A stretch of DNA of 64,000 nucleotides from Streptomyces uncialis. Its GTDB lineage: Bacteria; Actinomycetota; Actinomycetes; Streptomycetales; Streptomycetaceae. Where the stretch lies: assembly GCF_001905345.1 (NCBI RefSeq), contig NZ_LFBV01000009.1, positions 124,001 to 188,000 on the forward strand, read 5' to 3'. Position 1 is the stretch's first letter. Each line of letters begins with the position of its first letter. Below, one piece after another: positions 50,901 to 58,876 of the stretch. The translations under genes were made by a program, and so were the position numbers. Under the pieces are notes generated by a model, which saw nothing but the letters and a program-made list of their open reading frames with translations, searched no databases and was not told the origin of the DNA.

Positions 50901-51833
50901 CGCACCACCGGCACCTTCACCGAGAACGTCGTCGCGGGCTGCGGTGACACCTGGGTCGGCCTGCGGATGCGTCAGGACGCCGAGGACGGCGCGGACTTCG
51001 TCCTCGACGACTTCACCGTCACCGACCTCGGCCCCGCCACCGAACGCCCCGCCTGCGCCCGCCTCGCCCTGACCGGCGCCTCCCAGGCCCTGGAGCCCGG
51101 CGCCCCCAACAAGGTCACGGCCACGTTCACCAGCTTCGAGTCCACCGAGGCCCGCGACCCGCGGATCACCCTCGAACTGCCCGACGGCTGGAGCGCCGAG
51201 CCCGCCGGTCCCGCCACCCCCGGACCGGTCGCCCCCGGCGCGAGGATCACCGCCGAATGGCAGGTCACCCCGCCCGCCGGCGCCGCCTACCGCCCCTACG
51301 AACTGAAGGCCCGCGCCACCTACACCGTCGACGGCGCGCCCCGCTCGCTCACCGCCGCCACCACCGTCCGGACCCTGCCGCCGCCGCCCACCGGCGACGC
51401 CTGGGCCAGCGACCTCGACTGGACCGACAGCACCAACGGCTGGGGCCCCGTCGAACGCGACCTCTCCAACGGCGAGACCGGCACCGGCGACGGCTCCCCG
51501 CTGCGGATCGGCGGCGTCACCTACGCCAAGGGCCTCGGCACCCACGCCACTTCCAGCGTCCGCTACTTCCTCGGCGGCAAGTGCACCGCCCTCACCGCCC
51601 AGGTCGGCGTCGACGACGTCCAGACCAGCCGCGGCACCGTCCGCTTCACCGTCCTCGCCGACAGCGCCAAGAAGGCGGAGTCACCCGTCCTGCGCGCCAC
51701 CGACGCCGCCTGGTCCCTGACCGCCGATGTCACCGGCGCCCGCTACGTCGACCTCCTCGTCGGTGACGGCGGCGACGGGGTCGGCAACGACCACGCCGAC
51801 TGGGGCGACGCGAAGTTCCACTGCGCCCCCTGA
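47940..51833 (+). CDS. Secreted endo-alpha-N-acetylgalactosaminidase (GH101)
   Basis: A 1297-aa exported enzyme that would release the Gal-beta-1,3-GalNAc disaccharide from mucin-type O-glycans. Signal peptide about 1-28 (FRTACALVAASSAVFALAG). The catalytic domain covers about 280-600: the nucleophile Asp465 in LYVDVYYSHGW and the acid/base Glu491 in NLSTEWADKFE; the loop between them is six residues shorter than in the pneumococcal enzyme (26 versus 32 residues apart). Two galactose-binding-like modules follow, and the C-terminus (about 1154-1297; DLDWTDSTNGWGPVERD, GLGTHATSSVRYFL) is an NPCBM domain. No sortase or anchor motif is seen, so it is free. A 17-bp tandem array begins at its stop codon. 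Confidence 0.93.
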   Translation: MSRRFRTACALVAASSAVFALAGPVAAAAPTADAAPSAADPVGGPSLRSGKLTVTVAKDFPRVLAYTDRATGARLLGSTAEITEVTLNGKPQPVRLGSAPDIGRAKAAYTLTFPELPGVEIDTSLSVSGRTVTFRVTAVRDTEAFRVGTIDIPGHDLVSVGSGDGGARTAFTRLDPDSTRTADVFADVTPATPAYAPRGAAYALVNTAGLAAAVESNSTYDKPSGATAGDNARFWHQARKAADGSTRVGVRSGQWTYRGEGSPTPARKDALPWAKVVVTPDANADRTVDWQDAAIAFRGIGIKAPGADDTPDRVITHIPFNFASQATHPFLRTLDDVKRISLATDGLGQLAMLKGYASEGHDSAHPDYGGDINKRAGGLTDLNKLLRDGEKWGATFGVHINATEAYPEAKNFSEKLVDKNKPGWNWLNQSYYIDQRRDVNSGELARRFKELRDETHRNLSQLYVDVYYSHGWIAEKTAEAIRDQGWNLSTEWADKFERQSLWSHWANDLNYGGVTNKGLNSKIIRFIRNSEKDVWNNDPVLGQTILEDFEGWTGENDWDDFYAAVWERDLPAKYLQQEKILRWEGNDIALTGGVRGTVENGTRAYYDNGRKVLDGTTYLLPWADGRQGKHGKHTDRNRKLYHFNKTGGTTTWEVPGSSYTVHKLTDNGRVKAGTVRAKDGRITLTAEAGQPYVLYADGRVPKAADPRWGEGTPVKDPGFNDARLDDWRTTGTVTRDKDDHGRNSAALTGTGKAAVEQRISGLTPGKRYTASAWLEVEPGKDRRTTLTAGGASVSVERSTLRNTVAASDWHSTNMQRAKVTFTAPRDGRTTLRVEAAAGSGAKVRADDIRIVRNDPAAKSGTLVHEDFENVDQGWGPFAKGAAGGVTDPRTHIAQKNAPYTQSGWNGKLVDDVIGGAESLKTHEGDKGGLVYRTTPATVPLKPGNAYRIDFAYQSSHAGSFDWVTGYDQNTGGAAQSVETRATPVPERRTTGTFTENVVAGCGDTWVGLRMRQDAEDGADFVLDDFTVTDLGPATERPACARLALTGASQALEPGAPNKVTATFTSFESTEARDPRITLELPDGWSAEPAGPATPGPVAPGARITAEWQVTPPAGAAYRPYELKARATYTVDGAPRSLTAATTVRTLPPPPTGDAWASDLDWTDSTNGWGPVERDLSNGETGTGDGSPLRIGGVTYAKGLGTHATSSVRYFLGGKCTALTAQVGVDDVQTSRGTVRFTVLADSAKKAESPVLRATDAAWSLTADVTGARYVDLLVGDGGDGVGNDHADWGDAKFHCAP

Positions 51834-51983
51834 CCCGTACGTCGCCTTGACCCGGACGCGGCCTTGATCCGTACGTCGCCTTGACCGGCACGCGGCCCTG
51901 ATCCGTACGTCGCCTTGACCGGCACACAGCCCTGATCCGTACGCGGCCCTGATCCGGATGTCGCCCTGACCGGCACGTCGCCC
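51831..51983. repeat. Tandem array of nine 17-bp units
   Basis: Nine contiguous 17-base units of consensus TGAYCCGKACGYCGCCY, beginning exactly at the GH101 stop codon (51831). Units differ by a few bases, so the array is not recent. The pattern alternates TGATCCGTACGTCGCCT and TGACCGGCACGCGGCCC types, suggesting an older 34-base double unit. Function unknown. Confidence 0.92.
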
Positions 51984-52168
51984 CACCCGGGTGGCACCCG
52001 CCGGATCGGGACGGCCCCGACCACGACCCGGAGCCCCCAGCACGACCCGCCGCCCGGACCAGCGGCCCTGGCCACGGCCAGGAGGCCCACCCGACTCGGC
52101 GACCCCGCTCACAACCAGGGGACCGCCCAACCCAGGGACCCCGCCCACAACCAGCGACCCACCCGACC

Positions 52169-52209
52169 CAGGGACCCCGCCGGAGCCACGAGCCCCGGCG
52201 GGGTCCCTG
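52169..52209 (+). terminator. Strong terminator between GH101 and PL8
   Basis: A perfect 15-bp stem CAGGGACCCCGCCGG / CCGGCGGGGTCCCTG with an 11-base loop. The 180 bases before it (51984-52168) are low-complexity and contain two copies of CACAACCAG and of CCCAGGGACC(C)CGCC, with no gene visible. Confidence 0.85.
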
Positions 52210-52312
52210 TCATACGACGGCCCCGGCGCACCGCACCCCCGCACACCGTCCACCCGGGGTGCTTGTGACCCGGCGGCGTGGCCCGTGACCGGCACCCGGG
52301 TAGCACGCCCGT

Positions 52313-54643
52313 ATGAGCCCCACACGCCGGACCTTCCTGCTGGCCGGGGCGGGCGCGCCGTTCGCCCCCGCGCTCCCGGAGCCCGCCGGCCCCGACGACT
52401 TCACCCCCCTGCGCCACCGCTGGCTCGACCTCACCCTCGGCGCCGGACACGACCCGGCCGCCGAGCCCTACGCGACCCGGCTGCGCGCCACCGGCACCCG
52501 CGCCGAGCAGCTGCGCACCACCATGGACCCCGCCCCCGGACGGCTCTGGCCCGGCCACCCCTTCACGGACCCCGCCGCGATCACCCGCAGCCACCGCAGG
52601 CTCTGGACCATGACCCAGGCGTACGTCCAGCCCGGCACGGGACGCACCGGCGCCCCCGACCTGCTCGCCGCGACCCTCCACGGCCTCGACCACCTCGCCA
52701 CCGTCTACCACCCCGGCACCCGGCCCCACGGCAACTGGTGGGAATGGCGGATCGGCACCCCCCGCCTCCTCACGGACATCGCCCTCGCCCTGCACGACCA
52801 CCTCACCCCCGCCCGCCACGCCGCGATCCGCGCCGCCGTCGACCACTTCGTCCCCGACAGCGCCCTGCGCGACTACAGCGGCACCTCCACCGGCGCCAAC
52901 CGGGTCGACATCTGCCGGGTCGTCGCCCTGCGCGGGGTGCTCGGCCGCGACGGCGACCGGATCGCCCTGGCCCGCGACGCCCTCTCCCCGGTCCTCCCGT
53001 ACGTCACCGAGGGCGACGGATGGTACGCCGACGGGTCGTTCCTCCAGCACACCCGCGTCGCCTACACCGGCACCTACGGCCAGGTCCTGCTCGACGGCCT
53101 CGCCCGGCTCCTCGTCCTGCTCGACGGCACCCCCTGGGAGATCACCGACCCGAACCGCCGGACCGTCCTCGACAGCGTCGAACGGACCTTCGCCCCGCTG
53201 CTCCTCGACGGACTGATGATGGACATCGTGAACGGCCGCGCCCTCAGCCGCGGACTCCAGCGCTCCGAGGACGGGACCGCCATGCGCGGCGACCACTCCC
53301 ACGGCCACACCGTGATCTCCGCCATCGCCCTCCTCGCCGCCAGCACCCACCCCGCCCTCACCCCCGAACGCCGCGACCGCTGGCACGCCCGGATCAAGGG
53401 CTGGATCGCCCGCGACACCGTCACCCCCCTCCTCGACTCCCCGCACCTCGGGCCCGCCGACCTCGCCCGGCTGCGGGCCGTCGCCGCCCGCCCGCTCACC
53501 CCCGCCCCCGAACCGGTCGCCCACACGCTCTTCCCCGCCATGGACCGCGCCGTCCACCGCCGCCCCGCGTTCACCGCCGCGCTCGCCATGGCCTCCGACC
53601 GCGTCGCCCACTACGAATGCGGCGCCGGGGAGAACCCCCGCGGCTGGCACACCGGCGCCGGAATGCTCCAGTGGTGGCCCGCCGGCCGCCCCGCCGACCA
53701 GTACACCGACTGGTACTGGCCCACCGTCGACTGGTACCGGCTGCCCGGCACCACCGTCTCCACCCGCCGCCTTCCCGACCGGGCCGGCGGCGAGTGGGGC
53801 GAGCCCAGACCCCCCACCCGCTGGGTCGGCGGCACCACCGACGGCGAGTACGCGGCCGTCGGCCAGGACCTCGCCGGGCTCGGCTCCACCCTGCGTGCCA
53901 GGAAGTCCTGGTTCTTCCTCGCCGACACCGTCCTGTGCCTGGGCGCCGGGATCACCTGCGCCGACGGCGTCCCCGTCGAGACCGTCGTCGACAACCGCAA
54001 CCTCGGCGCGGACGGCACCCCCCGGCTGCGCACCGCCCCCGGACCCCGCCCCCACTGGGCCCACCTCGAAGGACACGGCGGCTGGCTGCTGCCCGGCGGC
54101 GCCCCGCTGCGCACCCTGCGCGAGGACCGCACCGGCGCCTGGTCCGACATCAACGCCCACTCCGCGTCCGACCGCCGCACCCGCCGCTGGCAGACCCTCT
54201 GGCTCGACCACGGCACCGACCCCACCGGCGCGTCCTACGTCTACGCCGTGCTGCCCGGCGCCTCCGCGGCCACCCTGACCGCCCGCGCGGCCACCGCCCA
54301 CTGGCTGTCCGTCCTCGCCAACGACACCGCCCGCCAGGCCGTCGCCGTTCACCCGCTCGGCCTAATCGCCGCGAACTTCTGGCAGCCCGCCACGGCCGGG
54401 GGAGTCACCGCCGACGCGCCCGCGAGCGTCCTCGTCCGCCACCACGGCCGTACGGCCACTCTCCACATCAGCGAACCCGCACGCACCGGCCGCCCCCTCG
54501 GCATCCTCTGGGACCGTCCCGTGCGCCGGGTGCTCTCCCACGACCCCGGCATCGACGTGCTCACCACCGGACACCGCCTCCGGCTGCGCGTCACCCCCGG
54601 CACCCGCTGCGCGAGCCACCGCTGCGAGGTGAGCCTCGCCTGA
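52313..54643 (+). CDS. Polysaccharide lyase family 8 (hyaluronate/chondroitin/xanthan lyase)
   Basis: A 776-aa exported lyase cleaving uronic-acid-containing polysaccharide by beta-elimination. The N-terminus has a twin-arginine motif (SPTRRTFLLAGAG), so Tat export is likely. Catalytic residues: Asn196 in STGANRVDICR, His246 and Tyr255 in DGSFLQHTRVAYTGTYG; the spacings of 50 and 9 residues equal those of the pneumococcal hyaluronate lyase. GNWWEWRIGTP (about 140-150) and MMDIVNGRALSRG are further family markers. The substrate among hyaluronate, chondroitin and xanthan cannot be settled by eye. TAGCAC ends 6 bases before the ATG (leaderless). It is one of two linked glycan-degrading enzymes. 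Confidence 0.92.
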   Translation: MSPTRRTFLLAGAGAPFAPALPEPAGPDDFTPLRHRWLDLTLGAGHDPAAEPYATRLRATGTRAEQLRTTMDPAPGRLWPGHPFTDPAAITRSHRRLWTMTQAYVQPGTGRTGAPDLLAATLHGLDHLATVYHPGTRPHGNWWEWRIGTPRLLTDIALALHDHLTPARHAAIRAAVDHFVPDSALRDYSGTSTGANRVDICRVVALRGVLGRDGDRIALARDALSPVLPYVTEGDGWYADGSFLQHTRVAYTGTYGQVLLDGLARLLVLLDGTPWEITDPNRRTVLDSVERTFAPLLLDGLMMDIVNGRALSRGLQRSEDGTAMRGDHSHGHTVISAIALLAASTHPALTPERRDRWHARIKGWIARDTVTPLLDSPHLGPADLARLRAVAARPLTPAPEPVAHTLFPAMDRAVHRRPAFTAALAMASDRVAHYECGAGENPRGWHTGAGMLQWWPAGRPADQYTDWYWPTVDWYRLPGTTVSTRRLPDRAGGEWGEPRPPTRWVGGTTDGEYAAVGQDLAGLGSTLRARKSWFFLADTVLCLGAGITCADGVPVETVVDNRNLGADGTPRLRTAPGPRPHWAHLEGHGGWLLPGGAPLRTLREDRTGAWSDINAHSASDRRTRRWQTLWLDHGTDPTGASYVYAVLPGASAATLTARAATAHWLSVLANDTARQAVAVHPLGLIAANFWQPATAGGVTADAPASVLVRHHGRTATLHISEPARTGRPLGILWDRPVRRVLSHDPGIDVLTTGHRLRLRVTPGTRCASHRCEVSLA

Positions 54644-54754
54644 GTATTTTGTGCGAACCCCACAACCCGCCCCACCCATGAGCAGGAGGTTCGTGACCAC
54701 CCCCGCGCAGTTCTGTTCGGGGGTACCAGGAAATCGGGCCGGACACTGTACAAA

Positions 54755-54791
54755 GTCGACGGGCCGTTTTCCCCGGTCGACTTCGTATGGT
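54755..54791 (+). promoter_or_regulatory. pccB promoter region with paired GTCGAC
   Basis: TATGGT (54786-54791) ends 6 bases before the ATG, implying a leaderless transcript. GTCGAC occurs at 54755-54760 and 54776-54781, centres 21 bases apart (two helical turns), covering the -35 region. A regulator could bind here. Confidence 0.5.
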
Positions 54792-54797
54792 CGCTAC

Positions 54798-56417
54798 ATG
54801 ACCGTTTTGGACGAGACTGACTCCCCGGGTTCCTCGGACACCCCGGGGCTCACGGGGGACGAGCCCACGGACGCGCGCGGCCGGGTGGCCGAACTGCACG
54901 CGATCCGGGAGCTGGCACTGCGGGGGCCCAGCGAGAAGGCGACCGAGGCGCAGCACGCCAAGGGGAAGCTGACGTCCCGCGAGCGCATCGAGCTGCTGCT
55001 CGACGCCGGCTCGTTCCAGGAGGTCGAACAGCTCCGCAGGCACCGCGCCACCGGCTTCGGCCTGGAGACGAAGAAGCCCTACACCGACGGTGTCGTCACC
55101 GGTTGGGGCACCGTCGAGGGCCGCACGGTCTTCGTCTACGCCCATGACTTCCGGATCTTCGGCGGCGCCCTCGGCGAGGCCCACGCCACCAAGATCCACA
55201 AGATCATGGACATGGCCATCGCGGCCGGCGCACCCCTGGTCTCCCTGAACGACGGCGCGGGCGCCCGTATCCAGGAAGGCGTCTCCGCCCTCGCGGGCTA
55301 CGGCGGCATCTTCCAGCGCAACACCCGCGCCTCCGGTGTCATCCCGCAGATCAGCGTGATGCTCGGCCCCTGCGCGGGCGGCGCGGCCTACAGCCCCGCC
55401 CTCACCGACTTCGTCTTCATGGTCCGCGAGACCTCGCAGATGTTCATCACCGGCCCGGACGTCGTCAAGGCCGTCACCGGTGAGGAGATCACCCAGAACG
55501 GGCTCGGCGGCGCCGACGTCCACGCGGAGACCTCCGGCGTCGCGCACTTCGCGTACGACGATGAGGAGACCTGCATCGCGGAGGTCCGCTACCTGCTGTC
55601 GCTGCTCCCGCAGAACAACCGCGAGACGCCTCCGCAGGTCACCTCCGAGGACCCCGCCGACCGCCGCTCCGACGTCCTGCTGGACCTGGTCCCCGCCGAC
55701 GGCAACCGCCCCTACGACATGGCCAAGGTCATCGAGGAGCTCGTCGACGACGGCGACTACCTGGAGGTCCACGAGCGCTGGGCCCGCAACATCATCTGCG
55801 CCCTGGCCCGGCTCGACGGCCAGGTCGTCGGCATCGTCGCCAACCAGCCGCAGTCCCTCGCGGGCGTCCTCGACATCGAGGCATCCGAAAAAGCTGCGCG
55901 CTTCGTCCAGATGTGTGACGCTTTCAATATCCCGATCGTGACGCTGCTGGACGTCCCGGGCTTCCTGCCCGGTGTCGACCAGGAGCACGGCGGAATCATC
56001 CGGCACGGCGCGAAGCTGCTGTACGCGTACTGCAACGCGACGGTGCCGCGGATCTCGCTGATCCTGCGCAAGGCGTACGGAGGTGCGTACATCGTCATGG
56101 ACTCCCAGTCCATCGGTGCCGACCTGACCTACGCCTGGCCCACGAACGAGATCGCGGTGATGGGCGCCGAAGGCGCCGCCAACGTCATCTTCCGCCGCCA
56201 GATCGCCGGTGCCGCCGATCCGGAGGCCATGCGGTCCCGGATGGTGAAGGAGTACAAGTCCGAGCTGATGCATCCGTACTACGCCGCCGAGCGCGGACTC
56301 GTCGACGATGTCATCGACCCCGTGCAGACGCGGGAGATCCTGGTGAAGTCGCTGGCGATGCTGCGGAACAAGCACGCCGATCTGCCCTCGCGGAAGCACG
56401 GCAACCCTCCGCAGTGA
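54798..56417 (+). CDS. pccB: Acyl-CoA (propionyl/acetyl-CoA) carboxylase beta subunit
   Basis: Carboxyltransferase beta subunit that makes methylmalonyl- or malonyl-CoA using the biotinylated alpha subunit encoded elsewhere; supplies extender units for fatty acids and polyketides. The 539-aa protein has the crotonase-like two-domain fold: KGKLTSRERIELLLD (about 53-67), the oxyanion hole glycines in GPCAGGAAYSPALTDF (about 192-207) and in KAYGGAYIVMDSQSIG (about 425-440). The Asp in the acyl-CoA selectivity position is within the MDSQSIG region (about 435). The epsilon subunit follows after 82 bases. The 5' end appears leaderless. Confidence 0.95.
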   Translation: MTVLDETDSPGSSDTPGLTGDEPTDARGRVAELHAIRELALRGPSEKATEAQHAKGKLTSRERIELLLDAGSFQEVEQLRRHRATGFGLETKKPYTDGVVTGWGTVEGRTVFVYAHDFRIFGGALGEAHATKIHKIMDMAIAAGAPLVSLNDGAGARIQEGVSALAGYGGIFQRNTRASGVIPQISVMLGPCAGGAAYSPALTDFVFMVRETSQMFITGPDVVKAVTGEEITQNGLGGADVHAETSGVAHFAYDDEETCIAEVRYLLSLLPQNNRETPPQVTSEDPADRRSDVLLDLVPADGNRPYDMAKVIEELVDDGDYLEVHERWARNIICALARLDGQVVGIVANQPQSLAGVLDIEASEKAARFVQMCDAFNIPIVTLLDVPGFLPGVDQEHGGIIRHGAKLLYAYCNATVPRISLILRKAYGGAYIVMDSQSIGADLTYAWPTNEIAVMGAEGAANVIFRRQIAGAADPEAMRSRMVKEYKSELMHPYYAAERGLVDDVIDPVQTREILVKSLAMLRNKHADLPSRKHGNPPQ

Positions 56418-56499
56418 TCCGGCCCCGCCGCCTCACCGCGCCGCCCGCACGTGCGCGAACCCACCCTCCCGCTGTCCGACCCCCTCTGGAGTCATCACC

Positions 56500-56721
56500 A
56501 TGAGTGCTTCCCCGTCCCCGTCCGCTGACGGAGTCCTGCGTGTGGAGAAGGGGTACGCCGAGCCGGAGGAGGTGGCCGCGCTGACGGCGATCCTGCTCGC
56601 GCGGGCCGCCGCCGGCGGGGCTCCGGCGGGGCACTCCGTGGGCCGTGGGGTGGCCAAGGCGGGGTGGCGGCGGCTGGAGCGGCAGCACGGGTTCCGGGCG
56701 CCGCACAGCTGGCAGGGCTGA
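56500..56721 (+). CDS. Acyl-CoA carboxylase epsilon subunit
   Basis: A 73-aa protein of the actinobacterial AccE/PccE epsilon family, which binds the beta-subunit ring and raises carboxylase activity. It has the conserved C-terminal block RVEKGYAEPEEVAALTAILL (about 14-33) and WRRLERQHGFRAPHSWQG (about 56-73), with the invariant PHSWQ end. The first 12 residues are Ser/Pro-rich. It lies 82 bases behind pccB on the same strand and is probably co-transcribed; a repeat array follows immediately. Confidence 0.92.
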   Translation: MSASPSPSADGVLRVEKGYAEPEEVAALTAILLARAAAGGAPAGHSVGRGVAKAGWRRLERQHGFRAPHSWQG

Positions 56722-56834
56722 CGCAGTCCGAGGTCTCCGTCGCGGTTCGTGCCGCGCCGGTCATGGCTCCCCGCGTGCGGGGCGCCCGCTGACCGGCGCG
56801 GCACGAACCGCTTCGCGCGTTTCCGGGCCCTGCG

Positions 56835-57495
56835 GCCGGCCCTCCGTGGCCCGCGCCCCTGGGTTCGTCCACCGCGCCGTACTTGTTCCCGTACGGGCCG
56901 TCCGTGGGTGCGCAGTTCCCCGCGCCCCTGGATGCTGCCCCTCCGGGCCGTTCCTCGGGCGCGGGCCGGTCCTCGTCTTCGCGCAGTTCCCCGCGCCCCT
57001 TCGGGGGCACCTGCCTGGCCGCGCCATTCACCTGCGGGAGCGGGTGCGCCCCAAAGGAAGCGGGCCCACCGGTGGACCCCCAGGGGCGCGGGGAACCGCG
57101 CACCCACGGACCCACCTGTACAGGTACAAGTACGTTCACAGGGGATGACCTAGGGGCGCGGGGAACTGCGCATCCACCGAGCGACCCGCACCGGAACAAG
57201 TGCGACGAGCCGGACGAACCCAGGGGCGCGGGGAACTGCGCACCCCCGTCCGACCCGCACGGGAACAAGTGCGACGAGCCGGACGAACCTAGGGGCGCGG
57301 GGAACTGCGCATCCACCGAGCGACCGCACGGGAACAAGTGCGACGAGCCGGACGAACCTAGGGGCGCGGGGAACTGCGCATCCACCGAGCGACCCGCACC
57401 GGAACAAGTGCGACGAGCCGGACGAACCCAGGGGCGCGGGGAACTGCGCACCCCCGTCCGACCCGCACGGGAACAAGTACGCCTAGGTGTGGAAC
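56835..57495. repeat. Dispersed intergenic repeat array, locus 6, with 70-bp tandem array
   Basis: Largest array. Reversed core copies at 56910-56929 and 56981-57000, then six direct copies at 57082-57101 (variant AACCGCGC), 57152-57171, 57222-57241, 57291-57310, 57360-57379 and 57430-57449. The direct copies have a regular period of 69-70 bases and the intervening 50 bases are also repeated (CGAGCGACC, GGAACAAGTGCGACGAGCC, GGACGAACC). It fills the gap between the convergent pccE and cvnD genes. Confidence 0.93.
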
Positions 57496-57583
57496 CCCAG
57501 GGAGCCGGGGAGCCAGGGAAACGGGGGAGCCCGGGAACGGGGGAGCCGTCCCGGGAGGCCGGGACGGCTCGGGTGGGGCGGGG

Positions 57584-58165
57584 TCAGCGCAGGCGGGCCA
57601 TCAGGGCGTGCTCGACCAACGTGATCAGCGCACTCTTCGCATCGGCACGATGCCTCGCGTCGGTCGTGATGATCGGTGTGTCGGGCCCGATCTGAAGCGC
57701 CTCACGCACCTCGTCCGGCGTGTAAGGCTGACTGCCGTCGAAGCCGTTGAGGGCGATGACGAAGGGCAGTCCGGAGTTCTCGAAGTAGTCGACCGCGGGG
57801 AAGCAGTCGGCGAGCCTGCGGGTGTCGACAAGGACGACGGCGCCGATCGCGCCGCGTACGAGGTCGTCCCACATGAACCAGAACCGGTCCTGTCCGGGAG
57901 TACCGAACAGGTAGAGGATCAGGTCCTGGTCGAGCGTGATGCGGCCGAAGTCCATGGCCACCGTCGTGGTGGTCTTGTCCCCCGTGTGCGTGAGGTCGTC
58001 GATACCGGCCGAGGCCGAGGTCATCACGGCCTCGGTACGCAGCGGATTGATCTCCGAGACCGCGCCCACGAACGTGGTCTTGCCCACGCCGAACCCGCCC
58101 GCCACCACGATCTTCGCGCTGGTGGTCGACCGGGCGGGTCCGCCGCTAGAGCTTGCGAAGTCCAC
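57584..58165 (-). CDS. cvnD: Conservon GTP-binding protein CvnD
   Basis: A 193-aa small GTPase of the Streptomyces conservon D type, thought to act with CvnA-C in a membrane-linked signalling complex resembling eukaryotic G-protein coupled modules. P-loop GGFGVGKTTF (about 22-31), switch II LFGTPGQDRFWFMWDDL (about 88-104) and IALNGFDG as the guanine-binding site, where NGFD replaces the usual NKxD. The GTG start lies within the end of cvnC (20-bp overlap), indicating translational coupling. Apart from the N-terminus it differs from the second CvnD (62990-63568) at only two residues. Confidence 0.93.
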   Translation of the reverse strand: MDFASSSGGPARSTTSAKIVVAGGFGVGKTTFVGAVSEINPLRTEAVMTSASAGIDDLTHTGDKTTTTVAMDFGRITLDQDLILYLFGTPGQDRFWFMWDDLVRGAIGAVVLVDTRRLADCFPAVDYFENSGLPFVIALNGFDGSQPYTPDEVREALQIGPDTPIITTDARHRADAKSALITLVEHALMARLR

Positions 58166-58721
58166 TGAGCACCCTTTCGAGCAATGTCACGTCTGGCTGG
58201 CCGCCGGCGTTCTCGTCGCCGCCGGGCTGATGGATGGCGACCAGGCCCGCCTCCGCCAAATCGGCGACGAGAATCCTGGCCACACCGAGAGGGATGGTCA
58301 GCAGCGCCGATACCTCGGCGATCGACTTGACCTCACGGCAGAGATTGCAGATCCGCTGATGCTCCGGCAACTGCCCCTGGAGCTGATGCGGTTGAGCTGT
58401 GGTGTGCACCAACGCCTCGATGGCGAGCTGGTACCGCGGCCTGGTACGGCCGCCCGTCATGGCGTACGGGCGGACGAGGGGGTTGGCCGGGGAACCCGCG
58501 GGCGCCGGTTCGGGCGCCCGACGCTGGTGCTGTACGGGTGGGACACGGGGTACACGGGGTTGGCGCGGTTCGTAGGGCGAGGGACCCTGGGGCTGCTGGG
58601 GGTAGGGCCGCTGATGCCGGGGGCTGGGCGTGGAGGGGAAGTTGTACGGGTTCTGCGAGCCGTTGCCGTGCCCTTGGCTGTAGGGCCAGCTGCCCGAGGA
58701 ACCGTCCGGGGGTGTCGCCAC
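58146..58721 (-). CDS. cvnC: Conservon protein CvnC (DUF742)
   Basis: A 191-aa protein whose C-terminal DUF742 domain (about 90-191) has PLVRPYAMTGGRTRPRYQLA, LPEHQRICNLCREVKSIAEV and PLGVARILVADLAEAGLVAI, a winged-helix-like fold. The N-terminal 80 residues are Pro/Gln/Tyr-rich and disordered. The GTG at 58721 is preceded by GGAGGAC. It overlaps cvnD by 20 bases. Its place in the conservon implies a complex with CvnA and CvnB. Confidence 0.92.
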   Translation of the reverse strand: MATPPDGSSGSWPYSQGHGNGSQNPYNFPSTPSPRHQRPYPQQPQGPSPYEPRQPRVPRVPPVQHQRRAPEPAPAGSPANPLVRPYAMTGGRTRPRYQLAIEALVHTTAQPHQLQGQLPEHQRICNLCREVKSIAEVSALLTIPLGVARILVADLAEAGLVAIHQPGGDENAGGQPDVTLLERVLSGLRKL

Positions 58722-58834
58722 TTCGTCCTCCTCCTGCTGTACCGGGCACCCAGAGCTGTGGAGCCGCGTCCCGAAACCTTACGGCCCAGGGACACACGTA
58801 CGCATCGCCTCGTGGTCGGTGGGGGTCGCCCCGC

Positions 58835-58857
58835 CCGGGAATTGTCCCGATTCCCGG
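58835..58857 (-). other. Hairpin between cvnB and cvnC
   Basis: A perfect 8-bp stem CCGGGAAT / ATTCCCGG with a 7-base loop, in the 155-base gap that separates cvnB from cvnC inside an otherwise tight operon. It may set relative expression of the two halves. No gene is visible in the gap. Confidence 0.65.
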
Positions 58858-58876
58858 AAGGCCCCGCACCTACCGC

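Noticed and set aside
48723..51545. 940-aa reading frame on the minus strand
   Set aside because: Antisense shadow of the GH101 gene; Gly/Val/Ala-rich with no motif.
57082..57480. CRISPR-like array of 20-base repeats at 70-base period
   Set aside because: The intervening 50 bases are themselves repeated, the core is not a CRISPR repeat, no cas genes are near, and the same core is scattered elsewhere in both orientations.
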